Below are positions 12,120-25,231 of a stretch of 64,000 nt of DNA, piece after piece. A program made the translations under genes and the position numbers. The stretch is from Myripristis murdjan. Its lineage: Eukaryota; Chordata; Actinopteri; Holocentriformes; Holocentridae. The notes under the pieces were generated by a model. That model was not told where the DNA came from. It saw nothing but the letters and a program-made list of their open reading frames with translations, and ran no database searches. The stretch spans positions 13,003,185 through 13,067,184 of the forward strand of contig NC_043993.1 of NCBI RefSeq assembly GCF_902150065.1, read 5' to 3'. Numbering within the stretch: the stretch's first letter is position 1; each line of letters begins with the position of its first letter.

Positions 12120-15100
12120 TCATTAAAGTGGCTACACATAGAATTCCCCCTGTATTCTATACATGCAGAAAATATATACACACTGGATACACCGAATGGA
12201 AACTGAAAAGATACACTGAACAAAACTGATGTAAGATTCATTGAAGAATTAAATATGGCTGAAAAATATCATGTGCTTCACTTGATCTTGCCTCACAAGA
12301 TCAGGCAGAAGTTGTAGAAACAGAAGGGAAAAAAATCCTGCTTGGTTAATAATATATTTTAGAGAATAGGTTGAACTATTTCTTGCAATTCACCATTGAT
12401 CTGGATGTGAAATCCTTTTAGTTTTACATTCAGGCCATGAAAACGTAGAGTGCTGTATGACTGTATGTTCTATAGGCTTTCATGTCACAGCTCTGCACAA
12501 AGTTATCAGCGAAAAAATATGAACATTTTTAGTTTTATTATTCAGATATTTTTATTGTAATTTTCAGTACACATTTTAAGAAAGAGATCTGTGCTCAAAT
12601 TAGAAGAGAAAAGACTACCATGCTTAAAAAAAGTCTTTGCTGAATCACAGGTAGACATTTCTCAAGACTGAGATGTGCCATTATATCTTATACCACCCAC
12701 TGAGAGAGTGACGGTGACTTGCCTGATTTCCATTTTACAAGAATTTGGCACTGAGCCAGAGGCAATGAGAAAGCTACAGCATCTGCCTGAGCCAGATAAA
12801 AGTGTTACCTCATCAGAGGATCCCCCAAAAACTGTGATTGTAGGGTCTGGATTCATGTCTTACTTACAAAAGTGCGAAAATGTTTAAAACATAGCGAGCA
12901 TATTTATAGTTCTTTCAGGGCAAAGTGATTCTGAATGAGACAGGCTACTCAGCAGCTCAGAAACCACGCTGTGCCAAAGTTTAGTGATTAATAAGATGGC
13001 TAACCCCTCTTGCATCAAGCAACCTCATCAAGTTTTTCAAAACCACATTGAACTAATAATCATTCCATTATATTTAGATTACAGTAAACTTTAATGGACC
13101 CCATGGCGTCATTTGGTTATTGCTGAGGCACAGAATATGATCTAGATTATACATACAAGGTAATACAACAAATATTTACAACAAAACAGACACTTAAGAT
13201 AATACAACTAAGAAAAATGTACACAGTGGCCACATTGCCAGATTAACAGTGTTGCAGTTCACAGATGTACATCATCATCACTGGATAAAAGATCAGCTGA
13301 CCGTGCCAGTGTGAAACATTGAACTCTGCAGAAATTGGAAATGCTTTCCATGCAGAAGCATTTACGCAATAGAACATGCGTCTACACCTGAAAATGGTCC
13401 CTGAGAAAAAGACTATATTATGAACTAAATTCAAAACAACATTAAGCACAAGCAAAAACGTTAGCCAGAGATGTGTATCACCTCAGCATTTGATTTTCCT
13501 TGACAAAAGGAAATTGAGTAAATATATAAGTATGGCATAATTTGATCATAATGTACAGTATATATACAGTGTGGTAAACTGGCTACAATATGCCAAAAAG
13601 TGGCATAGTTCCTCTGCAGAAGCACAACTGCACAACCATACCACATCATGCTATATCATCATCCAATAAATTAAAGTTCCTGTCTCAGCAATGAGATGGA
13701 CTTTTATTCTTTGAGCCACAACTTTTCTCTTTTATTTCACTGTCCAATCTTTTATACTGCCTCTGAAACAGTCTTCACGACCCAATATAACCCCGACTCC
13801 TTGAATAAACTTTAGACTAGTTGTGGCTACAAATCCACTGCACCAAATGTCCACAGGGAATATCCTGACTTCCCTACTTCACCGTTCAGGCTCAGTTGCT
13901 TTTATGTGTCTTGGCGTCTCCCTACCATATGCTTCATCTAACACATCTTCCTCTACAAAGTAAACACCGTACCGAGTACTGGATAATAAAGCAAAGTCTT
14001 AGGATGGTGCTATCAATGGCAGGACTTTGTTAGCCTACATCTGTTCCCAATCCTTTGCCTTTCTTTGCCACCCTGAAGTGATAAATTAGTCTCAGTGACT
14101 AATTTTTTTTTTCTTTGTGACTGTTCACATTCAGGTACAAAAATCACTATAATTCACAGATTCTATCTTCTGATGTATAAATGATTTAATTCTGTCTATT
14201 TTCAGTTATTAAAACTGTAATACAACTGGGTTCATTAAACATACCCAAGGATCTAGGTCAGCTCAAGTGCTTCAGTTACTGTAATATTCCTTGAACCTTT
14301 TGCAGAGCAGGTTGGAAATTAGTTGCTGTCTCACCACCTGATTCATGTGACAGCACTGCAAGATTAGTAATATTCAAACTTCAGAAGTGATGTGTACGGT
14401 GAATATTTATTAACTCAAATAGGTTGTGTCAAGGTTAGAATCGGATACAGTCGGATACAGTCAGGTACTATTTCAAACCACCTATGTACTTTACTTGGGG
14501 CCAAAAGCTTCAGTAAGGACTATTTGCATCCATTTGCTTATAGCTTACTTCAGTAAGACCTAAATATTGTATTATGATTCTGCCATAAGAGTGCTAGAGG
14601 GAAAAGCTGAGCTTTTTTCATTTTTTTTTTTTTTTCAAAATTTTTTCCAACTTTTTTTCTTCGGCTGCTTCAAGCTATGACTTGAAAATATCATATACAT
14701 GAATTCTTAAGTCTCTGAGTCATGGGATTATGAATACAGTGACAAATATCTGACACCCAAAGATGAACAGGGTATAATCTGTCTCTGTATTCAGCCCTTT
14801 ATATTTTATATTTAATTTGGTTTAGGGAGATGTGAAATATTGGTGAATCACTGACAAATATAATGTTGAATAAAGTGAGCAGGAATGTGCATGTTAAACA
14901 GTATATTGTATACACTATGCCATCACTGAATTTACATTGTTGAACATACAATTATGAATCCAGTGAACAATCAATTTATGTGTACTTTGAGTGTTTATAA
15001 TTCCATTTTTGTTCAGTGACTGTTCCACCAATAAAGTTTACTTTTTTGCATTCTTCAGTGATTCCAGGATGCAATGCCTTTAAAGAAATCATATAAAAAC

Positions 15101-15475
15101 CTGCTAGCCACATGTTGAATATTTCAAATTAATGGCACCACTGAGAACAACTGAGAACAATGGAGACTCTTGTAAATCATATAATGGAAAAATCATACAT
15201 CGTGTCCGAGTATTATGATAATGTGTCTTGCCATTCATTTTGTTCAAAGCTTTTCAGCTGCTTTGCCTCATTACATGATGTAATGACACATGGTTTCTGG
15301 TAGTGTGCATTTGTGCTCACACAAGCTTTCTAGAAAAGTCCCCCCATCATGTAGTTGCCCATAACATTGCCAATGCACTGTTAAATTGCCAAATACTGCC
15401 TTCAAGTGGGAATTTGACTGCAGTACAGCTGTAAGGCCCATCCAGTATGTGTGACTACATCCTATTTCAATACCT
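12120..15475. other. Non-coding stretch
   Basis: No gene recognised. A 70-residue plus-strand frame (12,675-12,887) and the minus frames that overlap it have no recognisable domain. Runs of T lie at about 14,104-14,112 and 14,622-14,655. The rest is unremarkable AT-rich sequence. Confidence 0.5.
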
Positions 15476-15480
15476 AGCCA

Positions 15481-15550
15481 CACACGCACATACGTGCGCG
15501 CGCGCACACACACATACACACACACACACACACGCGCACACACACACTCA
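15481..15550. repeat. (CA)n / (CG)-interspersed microsatellite
   Basis: CA dinucleotides broken by GCGCGCGC and GTGCG; a short TATATATA tract follows near 15,573-15,585. Confidence 0.9.
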
Positions 15551-15647
15551 ATCAATCTCAGTCAATCAATCTTTATATATATATATAGCGTCAAATCACA
15601 ACAGAAGTTATCTCATGACCCAACAACCCAACAGATTCCCTCCTGAG

Positions 15648-16259
15648 CAGGGCTGCCCCTGGCCAAATTGGGGCCCTGAGCGGCATTTTATTTGGCTAAT
15701 ATACAACCACCAACTGGTCAATTTATCAGTCCTTTTTCACAGAGGTGAATGTATATGCAGACAAATGCATTAACAAGACATTCAAGAAATGGTAAGAGGG
15801 CTGCTGGAAAATGTCATCTCCAGGCCACATTTTAGACAGAGACTTACAGTAGTCTCTCTTCTATCTCATTATGAGTAGCAGCTAAGGGGTTTATGCGGCG
15901 CCACAAAGTTTTACATTTATTTCAACAACATACCCACTCTTTCTTTTGTTTTGATTTTTTTTCCTCTTAGTTGCTCCAGATTCAAAATGCCTCTTAGAAG
16001 CCATCTCTCTCCTCACCTGCAGCAGTGTCGGTGCATCTGACCACTGATTGGTCAGATGCAGATTGCTGTCAATCATTGCAGCTACACATGCTGTGGGGTG
16101 TCAGATTACAGGTCTCTTTTTTCTCTCCTCCCGGCTTGGGCTGACTTGGTGCTCTAGCCTCGTGGGCATCGTGCGTGTACTGCGGGCAAAATGAGGCCCC
16201 CCATGGATTGTAAGGCCCTACGCAGCTGCGTGTTCTGCGTGTAGGGAGGGGCGGCCCTG
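15648..16259 (-). mobile_element. hAT DNA transposon, internally deleted, with 8-bp target duplication
   Basis: Ends read CAGGGCTGCCCCT (left) and CAGGGCCGCCCCT (right, reverse strand), bounded by a perfect direct repeat CTCCTGAG at 15,640-15,647 and 16,260-16,267. On the minus strand near 15,900-16,010 a short frame reads MASKRHFESGATKRKK, similar to the start of hAT transposases that begin MSKRKFESG. No catalytic part remains, so the 612-bp copy is non-autonomous. Confidence 0.85.
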
Positions 16260-16321
16260 CTCCTGAGCATGCTCACACACACAAAACTTAGATGTCTTCC
16301 TCAATGATCTAAATGAGGGGA

Positions 16322-16430
16322 GTGCCCTGCTGGCTCACCTGGTAGAGTGCATACCACATATCAAGGCTGAGTCCTTACCACAGCGGCCGGGGGTTCACAT
16401 TCAGCCACATTTCATGAAGATAGAAAACCT
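16322..16430 (+). repeat. tRNA-like SINE head
   Basis: CTGGCTCACCTGGTAGAGTG (A-box-like) is followed 40-50 bases later by GGGGGTTCACATTC (B-box-like), as in tRNA-derived SINEs of fish. No cloverleaf or intact acceptor stem, so this is not a tRNA gene. Confidence 0.6.
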
Positions 16431-19250
16431 AAGGATGGTTTGAAATTGATATCATGAAAAATGTAAGACGGATCAGAGTCACAATCAGATTTGGGTCCAT
16501 GGAGCTGTTACATCTTCAGCTCACTTTGCTGTACCAGTGACTTTGAGAACTCATGGATGTATATGGAGAATGGGAGAACTCTATTTGTGTTATTCACCTC
16601 AGCACCATGGTTGGTTAACTGATGCCATGTGGGGGATTAGAAGCAGAGTGTTATAATAGCAAGGCCCAAACACCCATATACATTGAGAGGTACAAGTCCC
16701 CCCCAATGTTCAGGCACTCCAAAAATGTCACATCTTGATATTAAAAAAAAACTGGTTGGTACCTAGTACTGGTGACAAGATGCTATTAAATCTTATATGT
16801 ATAAGGCACAATCATCATATTAACTTTGGCTGTGATTGCTTCATGTTGTCATGAACTATCGTATAACATTATTTGTTCCTCAAACTACATTCACACAGTC
16901 CCTTAGGAAATGTCTATATTTATTTAACAACTTTTCAAAGGCTCTGTGGAACCCACACATCAAATTTCAGCTACATTGTCCAAAGGCTGATGCTGTAATA
17001 ACAAAAAATACAGATCGACTTTGAGAAGCCATAACTGCTACAGTTTAATTCTGATTGACATGAAACTTAGTATACACATCCAACTATGTCAACTCAACTC
17101 AACAAATTCACCACTTCCTGGGACTTTACAGCTGTGCCGTGATGGACAGCTACTACAACAATGTTATTATAGTGCCAGTGATACAGATAATCTCCTTGAC
17201 CTGACAACCTGTCAGTTATGACTGTAAGTACAATAACAGCTTTTTTTAAGGATTTTTGGAATGTGCATTGCCTTGGATCTCTCTCTTTTTCCTATACTAA
17301 TTCCAATACCACCCAAGCCCATATTCTTTAACAGTGGAAACTAAGCACCATTCCAGCCTCCTATCTGTCACTAATATCTGGCAAAAGTGCAAAACATGGA
17401 CCATTTAGCTGCAGTACAGTTCATTAACTGTGGCTCTTCTCTCACTTTTGCCAAGGAACTTTCCACATTCCCTTTTATGTCCTGTGAATGTTTGTTTAAT
17501 TATCACTGTGAGCTTGAGTAGTTATGCCTACCAGCCAAATAAAAAAAAAGTCTCTGTGTAGAGACTGAGAGGACAGAAACCCACTAAACCTGTTTATATT
17601 AAACATACAGTAAACACTGCTGAGTTTTAGCAGAGTGACACACAAGCAGCATGTCTCACAATACTTATCAGGCACTGCAAATTATGTTGGTGTATGTACA
17701 GCAATATGTTGTCAGCTGAATTTAGGCAAAAAGCCAATTTGATTTTCAAAAGATAAGAGCATACATGACAGAGAGTCCTGATAGGATATCATAGATTACT
17801 TTGTGCAACACTGATAAACTTTTTCAACACCTATAGTAATGTTACACGCATCATTCACCATGAATGAAAATTGTAGATAGGGGAGAATGAGAATATTTGA
17901 GAAACTGGCACTACAGTAGTTTTCTTGTTGTATCCAGCTCTAAGTATGTAGGAGTATGTCCTGTAGCATGATGACATTGTACCAGGGATCAGGGGACACG
18001 GCTGAAGGCAAAGTCATGAGCGTTACGCCTTTACAGCACCTCGTGTTCTGAATGTGAAACTGCTCCTCTGATCTCATCCTGGGTGGGTCTACTGATGAAG
18101 ATCCACCACAGAGATTATTTAGCTGATTTATCATCATCCAAACATTACACTACTGAAAGGCTGAGGCAGGTCTTTACAGGGACTTTTTGATTTTCATAGC
18201 ATATTAACAATAAATGGTAAAATTAACTGCATTTCTATAGAACTTCTCTAGTCTATCTGCAACTCAAAGTAAAACTGAACACTGACTTAGCCTTTCATCT
18301 AACTCCGCAGCCATGCAACACTATGTGTAATGTAATAGTGCTTATGTTTCCCCTACAAAATAAAGGCTACTTCATTATTCTACAAAAGCAACTACTCTAT
18401 TTTAATTTAATTGTTTTATTTGTTTGTTAGTTTCATTTCAACACAGCATTTTCCACATGTGACATATAAACAAAATGGGACGTCAACTTAATAATTATTT
18501 CAAATATTTTCAAAAGAAATACTTGCGCACATGCACACACATACATCAAAATGATTGTTCATTGTGGAATAATACAAAACATTTTAATTCAGTTTTATCA
18601 TCATCAGCATCATATTAACAGCCTATCACAAAGTAAATGTTATTGCATACATGAATGTGATTTGCAGATGCTGAAAACATAGATTCAAAGTAGCCCATAA
18701 TTTTAGAATGAAAGCTGAGTGCTGATTAAAATGACATAGAACCATACATATAACATCAATTTATCATTGAAAATATTTAATGTAAAAACAAAATCTGAAC
18801 TACTAAAGTATGTAAATGTGAGGCTGCATACTATACATGTGCTAAAATGGACGTAACATTCTTCACTTTATGTTGAGGATCATTTCACTCTCTACATGCT
18901 CACTCAACCTGATGATGTCTCCAAGAGCACCCACCAAATGTCTGCATCTTTCATCTATGTCCAATGATTTTTTTCCCTATTGATCTGTAGAAATAGCATG
19001 GAGGCTTTTAATTCAAATTCAGTGGATCCATGGAAAGCACAGTGCAATTAGGCTATTTGTTGTGCATCCAAAAAATCTAATTATTCATTTGGATAATATC
19101 TCAGTTATTCTTGGAACTTCTCATCTCCGCTGAAAGTCCTTGGGGGGACGGGGATGCAGTGAAGTCTGCAAAATTCTCATTAAGCACCCAATACCAGGGG
19201 AGCCAGTGTTTCAGGACCACGGATAGTGACACAGTAAACTTGTCGTTGTT
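16431..19250. other. Non-coding stretch
   Basis: No gene recognised. The part at about 16,830-17,220 has phrases reminiscent of old dispersed fish repeats (TGACATGAAACTTAGTATAC), but its limits cannot be set. I looked here for a minus-strand OR that could pair with the conserved element at 25.2 kb and found none. Confidence 0.45.
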
Positions 19251-19289
19251 AATTACAGTGTTTTATTGGGCCCCAAGTCACATGGTGGT

Positions 19290-19460
19290 AGACAGTCAAG
19301 AGTCAAGTACCTATGTGCCACACAGGGCCAACAGTGAGCATGTTTTCATTCCAACCAAAAGCTGCACCTGGTGACTTCATTTAGCAGTCTTTGGTTGGAA
19401 CAAAAATCTGCATACTCATTACACCCCACAGCACTTGATTGGAAACCTCTGCCCTGAAGT
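19290..19460. mobile_element. Degraded palindromic MITE, relative of the one at 19,628
   Basis: TTTTCATTCCAACCAAAAGC and, 40 bases on, TTTGGTTGGAACAAAAATCT form inverted halves with a CACCTGGTGACTTCA centre, the same layout as 19,628-19,830 but diverged and without clean ends. Confidence 0.6.
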
Positions 19461-19627
19461 ACTTGTGACCTATGAGTTTCATGAAAAAAGATATTTAAGA
19501 TTATGCCAAAAGGTGCTGATTTCCAAACTCTGAAGTACATTAGTCATTAGCTGTGTTCACCTCAAATATCTCAACACCTTTTTAGGTTAGAGGCCGTGTA
19601 TTGCCTTGTCAGAGGAATATTGTACAG

Positions 19628-19830
19628 CAGGGGTGTCAAACTTGTGCCATGGAGGGCCGAGAGGCTGCAGGTTTTCATTCCAACCAACAACTCCACCAGG
19701 TGATTTCACTGATTAGTCCCGCCTCTCTGTTTGGAGGTAGGGTGATCAGTGAAATCACCTGGAGGAGTTGCTGGTTGGAATGAAAACCTGCAGCCTCTCG
19801 GCCCTCCATGGCACGAGTTTGACACCCCTG
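19628..19830. mobile_element. Palindromic hAT MITE with 8-bp target duplication
   Basis: A 203-bp near-palindrome begins CAGGGGTGTCAAACTTGTGC and its right end is the near-perfect inverse. It is flanked by the perfect direct repeat TTGTACAG (19,620-19,627 and 19,831-19,838), the 8-bp duplication of hAT elements. No coding capacity. Confidence 0.9.
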
Positions 19831-19977
19831 TTGTACAGCCTTCTGTATTTATATAAACTCTTAGGAGTCAAAGCCCAGTCCAGGCTTAGAAATCAGATTC
19901 TGGTCTAGATCCACAGGACTCCTTGTGCAGACAGGGCAGAAAGACATTCCCAACATCTGATTTATCTAAGTTGCTTC

Positions 19978-20359
19978 TGATAGGTTTAACAGTCAAATGT
20001 GAACCCAAATGCAGACTTCAACAAGCAGTATTGCTTCAAAAAACAAGTTTAATCACCAGCCAGGCAAAAACAGAAAAGCAAAAACTATAAACAAAGGAAC
20101 AGGCCAAAACAGGGGGCCGCAGAATAAGCTGGCTGGGCTGGCAAGGCTGGGCAAGGTCCACGCATGGAAACTGCAGACAAAAAGCACAGGTTACAACAAG
20201 GATCTGACAAAGACTGAGGATCAAAGCTGAGCTTATAAAGAGACTAGGCTAATGGCAAAACAGGTCCAGCTGGTGTGGCTGGAGACAAACTGGCCCTCAC
20301 ACACCAGTTTCTGATCAGCCAAATAGGGAGAAGTGGAGGGCATGGGGGCAGATGTAACA
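19978..20359 (-). repeat. 3' LTR of the gypsy element
   Basis: A 382-bp direct repeat of 24,689-25,070. The C-rich run just inside it (from 20,360 on the plus strand) is the polypurine tract of the minus-strand element. Confidence 0.95.
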
Positions 20360-23300
20360 GTACCCCCCCCTCTACGGGCGCCACCTGGCGCCCGACCAGG
20401 CTTGTCCGGATGCAGGGTGTAGAATTCTCTGATGAGGGCACGGTCCAGAATGAGACACCGGGGCACCCAGCAGCGCTCCTCAGGCCCATAGCCCTCCCAG
20501 TCCACCAGATACTGCCAGCCACGACCCCGACGACGCACGTCCAAAAGGCGCCGGACGGTGTAAGCAGGATGGCCATCAATGAGACGGGGGGGTGGAGGAG
20601 CGGCTGCAGGAGGAGACAGGGGACTAGAGTGGACAGGCTTTATTTGGGACACATGGAAGGTAGGGTGGACCGAGAGAGGCAGGGAGTTTCAGGCGAACAG
20701 CAGTGGGATTCACAACCAGATCTATTTCAAAGGGGCCAATGTAACGGGGTGGCAGTTTCTTAGACGTCACTTTTAATGGTAGATCTCTTGAAGAGAGCCA
20801 TACCTTTTGACCCGGGGTGTAGGTTGGGGCTGGGACCCGACGGCGATTGGCCTGGGACTGGGCTCTAGTAGAGGCATGAAGCAGGGCCATATGGGCCTTC
20901 TTCCAGGTGCGGCGACAACGTCTTAGGTGGGCCTGTACAGAGGGAACTGCAAGGTCTACCTCCTGGTCTGGGAACAGGGGGGGTTGGTAACCAAAGGCAC
21001 ATTCAAAGGGTGATAAACCTGACGAAGCATTTGTGAGGGTGTTATGGGCATACTCAACCCATGGCAACTCTTCACTCCAGGAGCTGGGATGGGTGGAAGT
21101 TATGCAGCGGAGAGCTGTCTCCATCTCCTGGTTAGCCCGCTCGGTCTGGCCGTTGGACTGGGGGTGATATCCAGATGACAGACTGACATTAACACCAAGA
21201 GCAGAACAGAATGACTTCCATACCTGGGATGTGAATTGGGGGCCTCTGTCAGAAACAATGTCCATGGGGATTCCATGCAGACGGAACACATGGGACACTA
21301 ACAGGTCTGCAGTCTCCTTGGCTGTAGGGAGCTTAGGGAGAGGAATGAAGTGAGCAATTTTAGAGAATCTATCAATAATAGTTAAAATGACTGAGTTACC
21401 ATTAGACACAGGGAGACCAGTTACAAAGTCCAGGCCGATGTGTGACCACGGGCGACTTGGAATGGGTAGGGGATTCAGCAGCCCAGACAGGGGTCTTGAG
21501 GAGGCCTTGTTCCTGGCACAGACTGAGCAGGCAGAGACAAACTCCCGAACATCCCTCTCCATGGTGACCCACCAGAACCGTCGGCGCAGGAAGGCAAGGG
21601 TCCGGTTAACACCAGGGTGGCAAGTGAGGTGAGTAGTGTGGCCCCACTGAAGAACGTCTGAACGAACTGAATCTGGAACAAACAAGGTCCCTCCAGGATC
21701 ATCCCGTGGGTCAGGCTGATCTTGCTGGGCTTGGCGAACACGGGACTCTATCTCCCAGGAGACACTGGCAACGATGCAGGTGGGTGGCACGATGGGATCT
21801 GGATCTGAACTGGGACTGTTAGCAGAAAACTGGCGGGAGAGTGCGTCAGGCTTGGTGTTCTTAGAACCAGGATGGTAAGTGAGTGTGAAATCAAACCTTC
21901 CAAAAAACAAGGCCCACCTGGCTTGGCGAGAGTTCAAGCGCTTGGCCGTCTGGATGTATGACAGGTTCTTATGGTCTGTCCAAACTATGAATGGAAGTTT
22001 GGAGCCCTCCAACCAATGACGCCACTCTTCCAGTGCCAGCAGGACTGCTAGGAGTTCCCGGTTGCCGACATCATAGTTTCTTTCTGTGGAGGAGAGCTTA
22101 CGGGAAAAGAAAGCACAGGGGTGTAGCTTGTCATCATGAGATGAACGTTGGGATAATACAGCACCTACCCCGATGTCAGATGCATACACCTCAACCACAA
22201 ACTGGAGTTCTGGATCCGGCTGAATGAGGACGGGGGCAGAGGTGAAGCGGCACTTGAGTTCCCTGAATGCAGACTCTGCTTCAGCTGTCCACCGGAACGG
22301 AGAGGAGGTGGAGGTGAGGGCTGTGAGGGGTGCTGCCAGACGACTGTAATTGCGAATGAACCTCCGATAGAAATTTGCAAATCCACGAAAACGCTGCAGC
22401 TGTTTCAGGTTAGCGGGCGCCGGCCACTCTGCAACAGCCTTAACCTTGGAGGGGTCCATAAGCAGCTGTCCCTGGGAAACAATATAACCCAGGAAAGAAA
22501 CAGTGGAGGCATGAAACTCACATTTCTCTGCTTTGACAAAGAGTTTGTTCTCCCACAGCCGCTGGAGGACTTGACGAACATGTTGCTGGTGGGCCTCTAG
22601 GTCCTTGGAAAAAATCAGAATGTCGTCTAAATAGACAAAAACAAAGCGTCCAATTAGATCTCGCAGATCATCATTAACAAGATTTTGGAAAACAGCAGGG
22701 GCATTGGTAAGTCCAAATGGCATAACTAAATACTCAAAGTGGCCCAGTGGTGTGTTGAAGGCTGTTTTCCACTCGTCCCCCTCTCTGATGCGAACGAGAT
22801 GGTAGGCATTCCTAAGGTCAAGCTTGGTGAATACCATGGCACCGTGGAGAGAGGTAAAAGCAGAATCAATGAGTGGCAATGGGTATTTATTCTTAACAGT
22901 AATTGCATTCAACCCCCGATAGTCTATGCATGGCCGTGGTGAACCATCCTTTTTCTCCACAAAAAAGAAACCAGCACCCACCGGAGAGGAAGATGGCCTG
23001 ATCATCCCAGCAGCCAGAGAGTCCTGGATATACTTCTCCATAGAAGCGTACTCAGGGCGAGAAAGGTTGTATAGCTTGCCGCTGGGTAGTGGGGCTCCTT
23101 CCAAGAGGTTGATGGCGCAGTCATAAGGCCTGTGCGGCGGCAGCGACAAAGCATGGTGCTTGCTGAACACAGGGGCTAGGTCATGATAAACAGGAGGGAC
23201 TGCTGACAGATCTGGGGGTTCTGGTGCAGAATGAGGAACAGACAAAGCGGGAGCAAGGGCAGATTGTAAACAGTTAGCATGACAAAATGTGCTCCATGAC

Positions 23301-23758
23301 GTTACCTTTCCAGAGGACCAGTCAATCTGGGGGTTGTGCAGCCTCAACCAAGGATGGCCCAGAACCAGGGGGGAGCCAGGGCAGTCCATAATATGGAAGC
23401 TGATCCTCTCCTGATGGTTGCCAGAGACTCGCAGGTTGACCGGCACTGTTCTCTCAGAAACCCTGGCAAGTAGTTGACCATTGAGAGCGTTGGCCTCTAG
23501 AGGTGAGTCAATTGGCACAGTGTCCAAGCCCAGCTGGGTAACGACACCACGGTCCAGGAAGCTCTCATCTGCACCAGAATCAATGAGAGCCGACAGGGGG
23601 AACGACTGACCCTGCCACACGAGGGTGCCGTCGAGCTGTGGTCTGGGGACAGGAGGACAGGTGACTTGGCTCAGCAGTATATCCCCGACTACAGCTGAGC
23701 CCCCTCTTTTGCTGGACACAGGGGACAGGTGGAGATGAAGTGGCCAGCCTGGCCACAA
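20233..23758 (-). CDS. pol: Pol region of the gypsy element with chromodomain (fossil)
   Basis: Domains in order: retropepsin-like protease ([10 protein letters not shown]), reverse transcriptase ([11 protein letters not shown], then the YLDDILIFS active-site box), RNase H ([19 protein letters not shown]), integrase with an HHCC zinc-binding region ([19 protein letters not shown]) and a DDE core ([31 protein letters not shown]), a GPFEI-type linker, and a chromodomain ([26 protein letters not shown]). The domain order protease-RT-RNase H-integrase is diagnostic of Ty3/gypsy, and the chromodomain of chromoviruses, where it guides integration to chromatin. The chromodomain overlaps the 3' LTR end of the element. 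Confidence 0.92.
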
Positions 23759-24670
23759 TATAAGCAGCTTCTGGTGTTCAGTCGCTGCTGTCTCTCCTCA
23801 GCAGTAAGCCGAGCCCGGCCGAGCTGCATGGGTTCAGGTTCTGGATGTGGTGGAGCAGAAGAGGACAAAGGCTGGGCAACAGGCAAAGACACCGGCAAAA
23901 CTGAATATGTGTCTTTACCTGTTCTTTCCCGGCAGCGCTCACGACGACGGTTGTCTATGCGAATCGCCAGGGAGATGAGCTCCTCGAGGGTCTGAGGCTC
24001 GTCTCTGGACACCAACTCGTCCTTGATGGTCTCGGAGAGAGCCTGCTGGAACGCCCCATGTAGGGCCTCGTCGTTCCACCCACTCTCAGCAGCAAGGGTG
24101 CGAAACTCAATAGCCATCTCTGCCACACTTCGTGCGCCTTGATGGAGGGAAAGGAGGCGTTTAGCAGCATCTTTACCTTGGACTGGGTGGTCAAAGTTCC
24201 TCCTCATCTCTGCTGTGAAGTCAGCATACGAGGAGCAGATGGTGGACTGACTCTCCCACACAGCTGTGGCCCAGGTAAGTGCTGCTCCACGGAGACAACC
24301 AATCAGGTAGCAAATCTTGGCTCGATCAGATGCATAAGTGTGGGGCTGCTGCTCAAACACCAATGAACACTGGAGTAGGAAGGATCTGCACTCCCCCAGG
24401 TTACCATCAAAACGGTCCGGGGCTGGAACTGATGGTTCTCGAACTGCGGGAGAGAGAGCAGAGGCTGCAGTAGAGGCAGAGGCTGCAGCAGGTGTAGCAG
24501 GGCTGGGGGGGGGCCTGCTGAACAGCTCCTTGGCTCTGTAGATCCTGTAGAGTCTGGGAGATATTCTTGACCTGATCTATGATGGCTTTTAGAGCATCGT
24601 CATGTTGATCCAGGAGCGTGTTCTGGGCATTGAGAGTTGCCTGAAGATTAGCTAAGTCTGCTGGGTTCAT
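23689..24670 (-). CDS. gag: Gag region of the gypsy element (fossil)
   Basis: Begins [10 protein letters not shown] with a coiled-coil-like N-terminal part, followed by the capsid-like region of Ty3/gypsy Gag ([14 protein letters not shown], then FDHPVQG) and a zinc knuckle [15 protein letters not shown] near the end. It is the first coding part after the 5' LTR and overlaps the start of pol, as is usual in the family. It belongs to the fossil at 19,978-25,070 and should not be read as a host gene. Confidence 0.9.
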
Positions 24671-24688
24671 AGTTTGGTCAGATCCTAC

Positions 24689-25070
24689 TGATAGGTTTAA
24701 CAGTCAAATGTGAACCCAAATGCAGACTTCAACAAGCAGTATTGCTTCAAAAAACAAGTTTAATCACCAGCCAGGCAAAAACAGAAAAGCAAAAACTATA
24801 AACAAAGGAACAGGCCAAAACAGGGGGCCGCAGAATAAGCTGGCTGGGCTGGCAAGGCTGGGCAAGGTCCACGCATGGAAACTGCAGACAAAAAGCACAG
24901 GTTACAACAAGGATCTGACAAAGACTGAGGATCAAAGCTGAGCTTATAAAGAGACTAGGCTAATGGCAAAACAGGTCCAGCTGGTGTGGCTGGAGACAAA
25001 CTGGCCCTCACACACCAGTTTCTGATCAGCCAATTAGGGAGAAGTGGAGGGCATGGGGGCAGATGTAACA
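24689..25070 (-). repeat. 5' LTR of the gypsy element
   Basis: A 382-bp direct repeat of 19,978-20,359. It contains GCTTATAAAGAG-type TATA sequence read on either strand near the middle (plus-strand position about 24,940). The Gag start codon lies only about 20 bases downstream of it, so the leader is unusually short. Confidence 0.95.
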
Positions 25071-25231
25071 GCTTCCTAGGATTCGTAAAAAGAGGCCAGG
25101 AAAAACAGAGAATCATTCGGTGATTACTATCTGTCTGAGATGCTGAAATGTGGCCACTTTATATATTCTTATGAGCACTGACTGAATGAATAAAGTAAAA
25201 AAAACAAACAACAAAAAAAAAAAAAACATAA

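Larger units (their letters stand above)
19978..25070 (-). mobile_element. Ty3/gypsy LTR retrotransposon (chromovirus), nearly whole and very young
   Basis: A 5,093-bp element on the minus strand, bounded by two 382-bp LTRs and a 5-bp target duplication GCTTC (19,973-19,977 and 25,071-25,075). LTRs begin TGTTACATC and end CCTATCA in element orientation. Gag with a CCHC knuckle comes first, then pol in the order protease, reverse transcriptase, RNase H, integrase, and a chromodomain. That order and the chromodomain place it with the chromoviruses of fish (Sushi-like group). The LTRs differ at one position that I can see, so insertion is recent. It looks nearly whole, with about two or three interruptions of the coding region. 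Confidence 0.95.

Noticed and set aside
12675-12887. 70-residue plus-strand frame with acidic C-terminal half
   Set aside because: No recognised domain, no splice or promoter support, and antisense frames of the same length overlap it.
13243-13649. Two neighbouring minus-strand frames as exons
   Set aside because: No consistent splice sites and no family likeness; composition is that of the AT-rich background.
16322-16430. tRNA gene
   Set aside because: A- and B-box-like parts are present, but there is no acceptor stem or cloverleaf; a SINE head explains it better.
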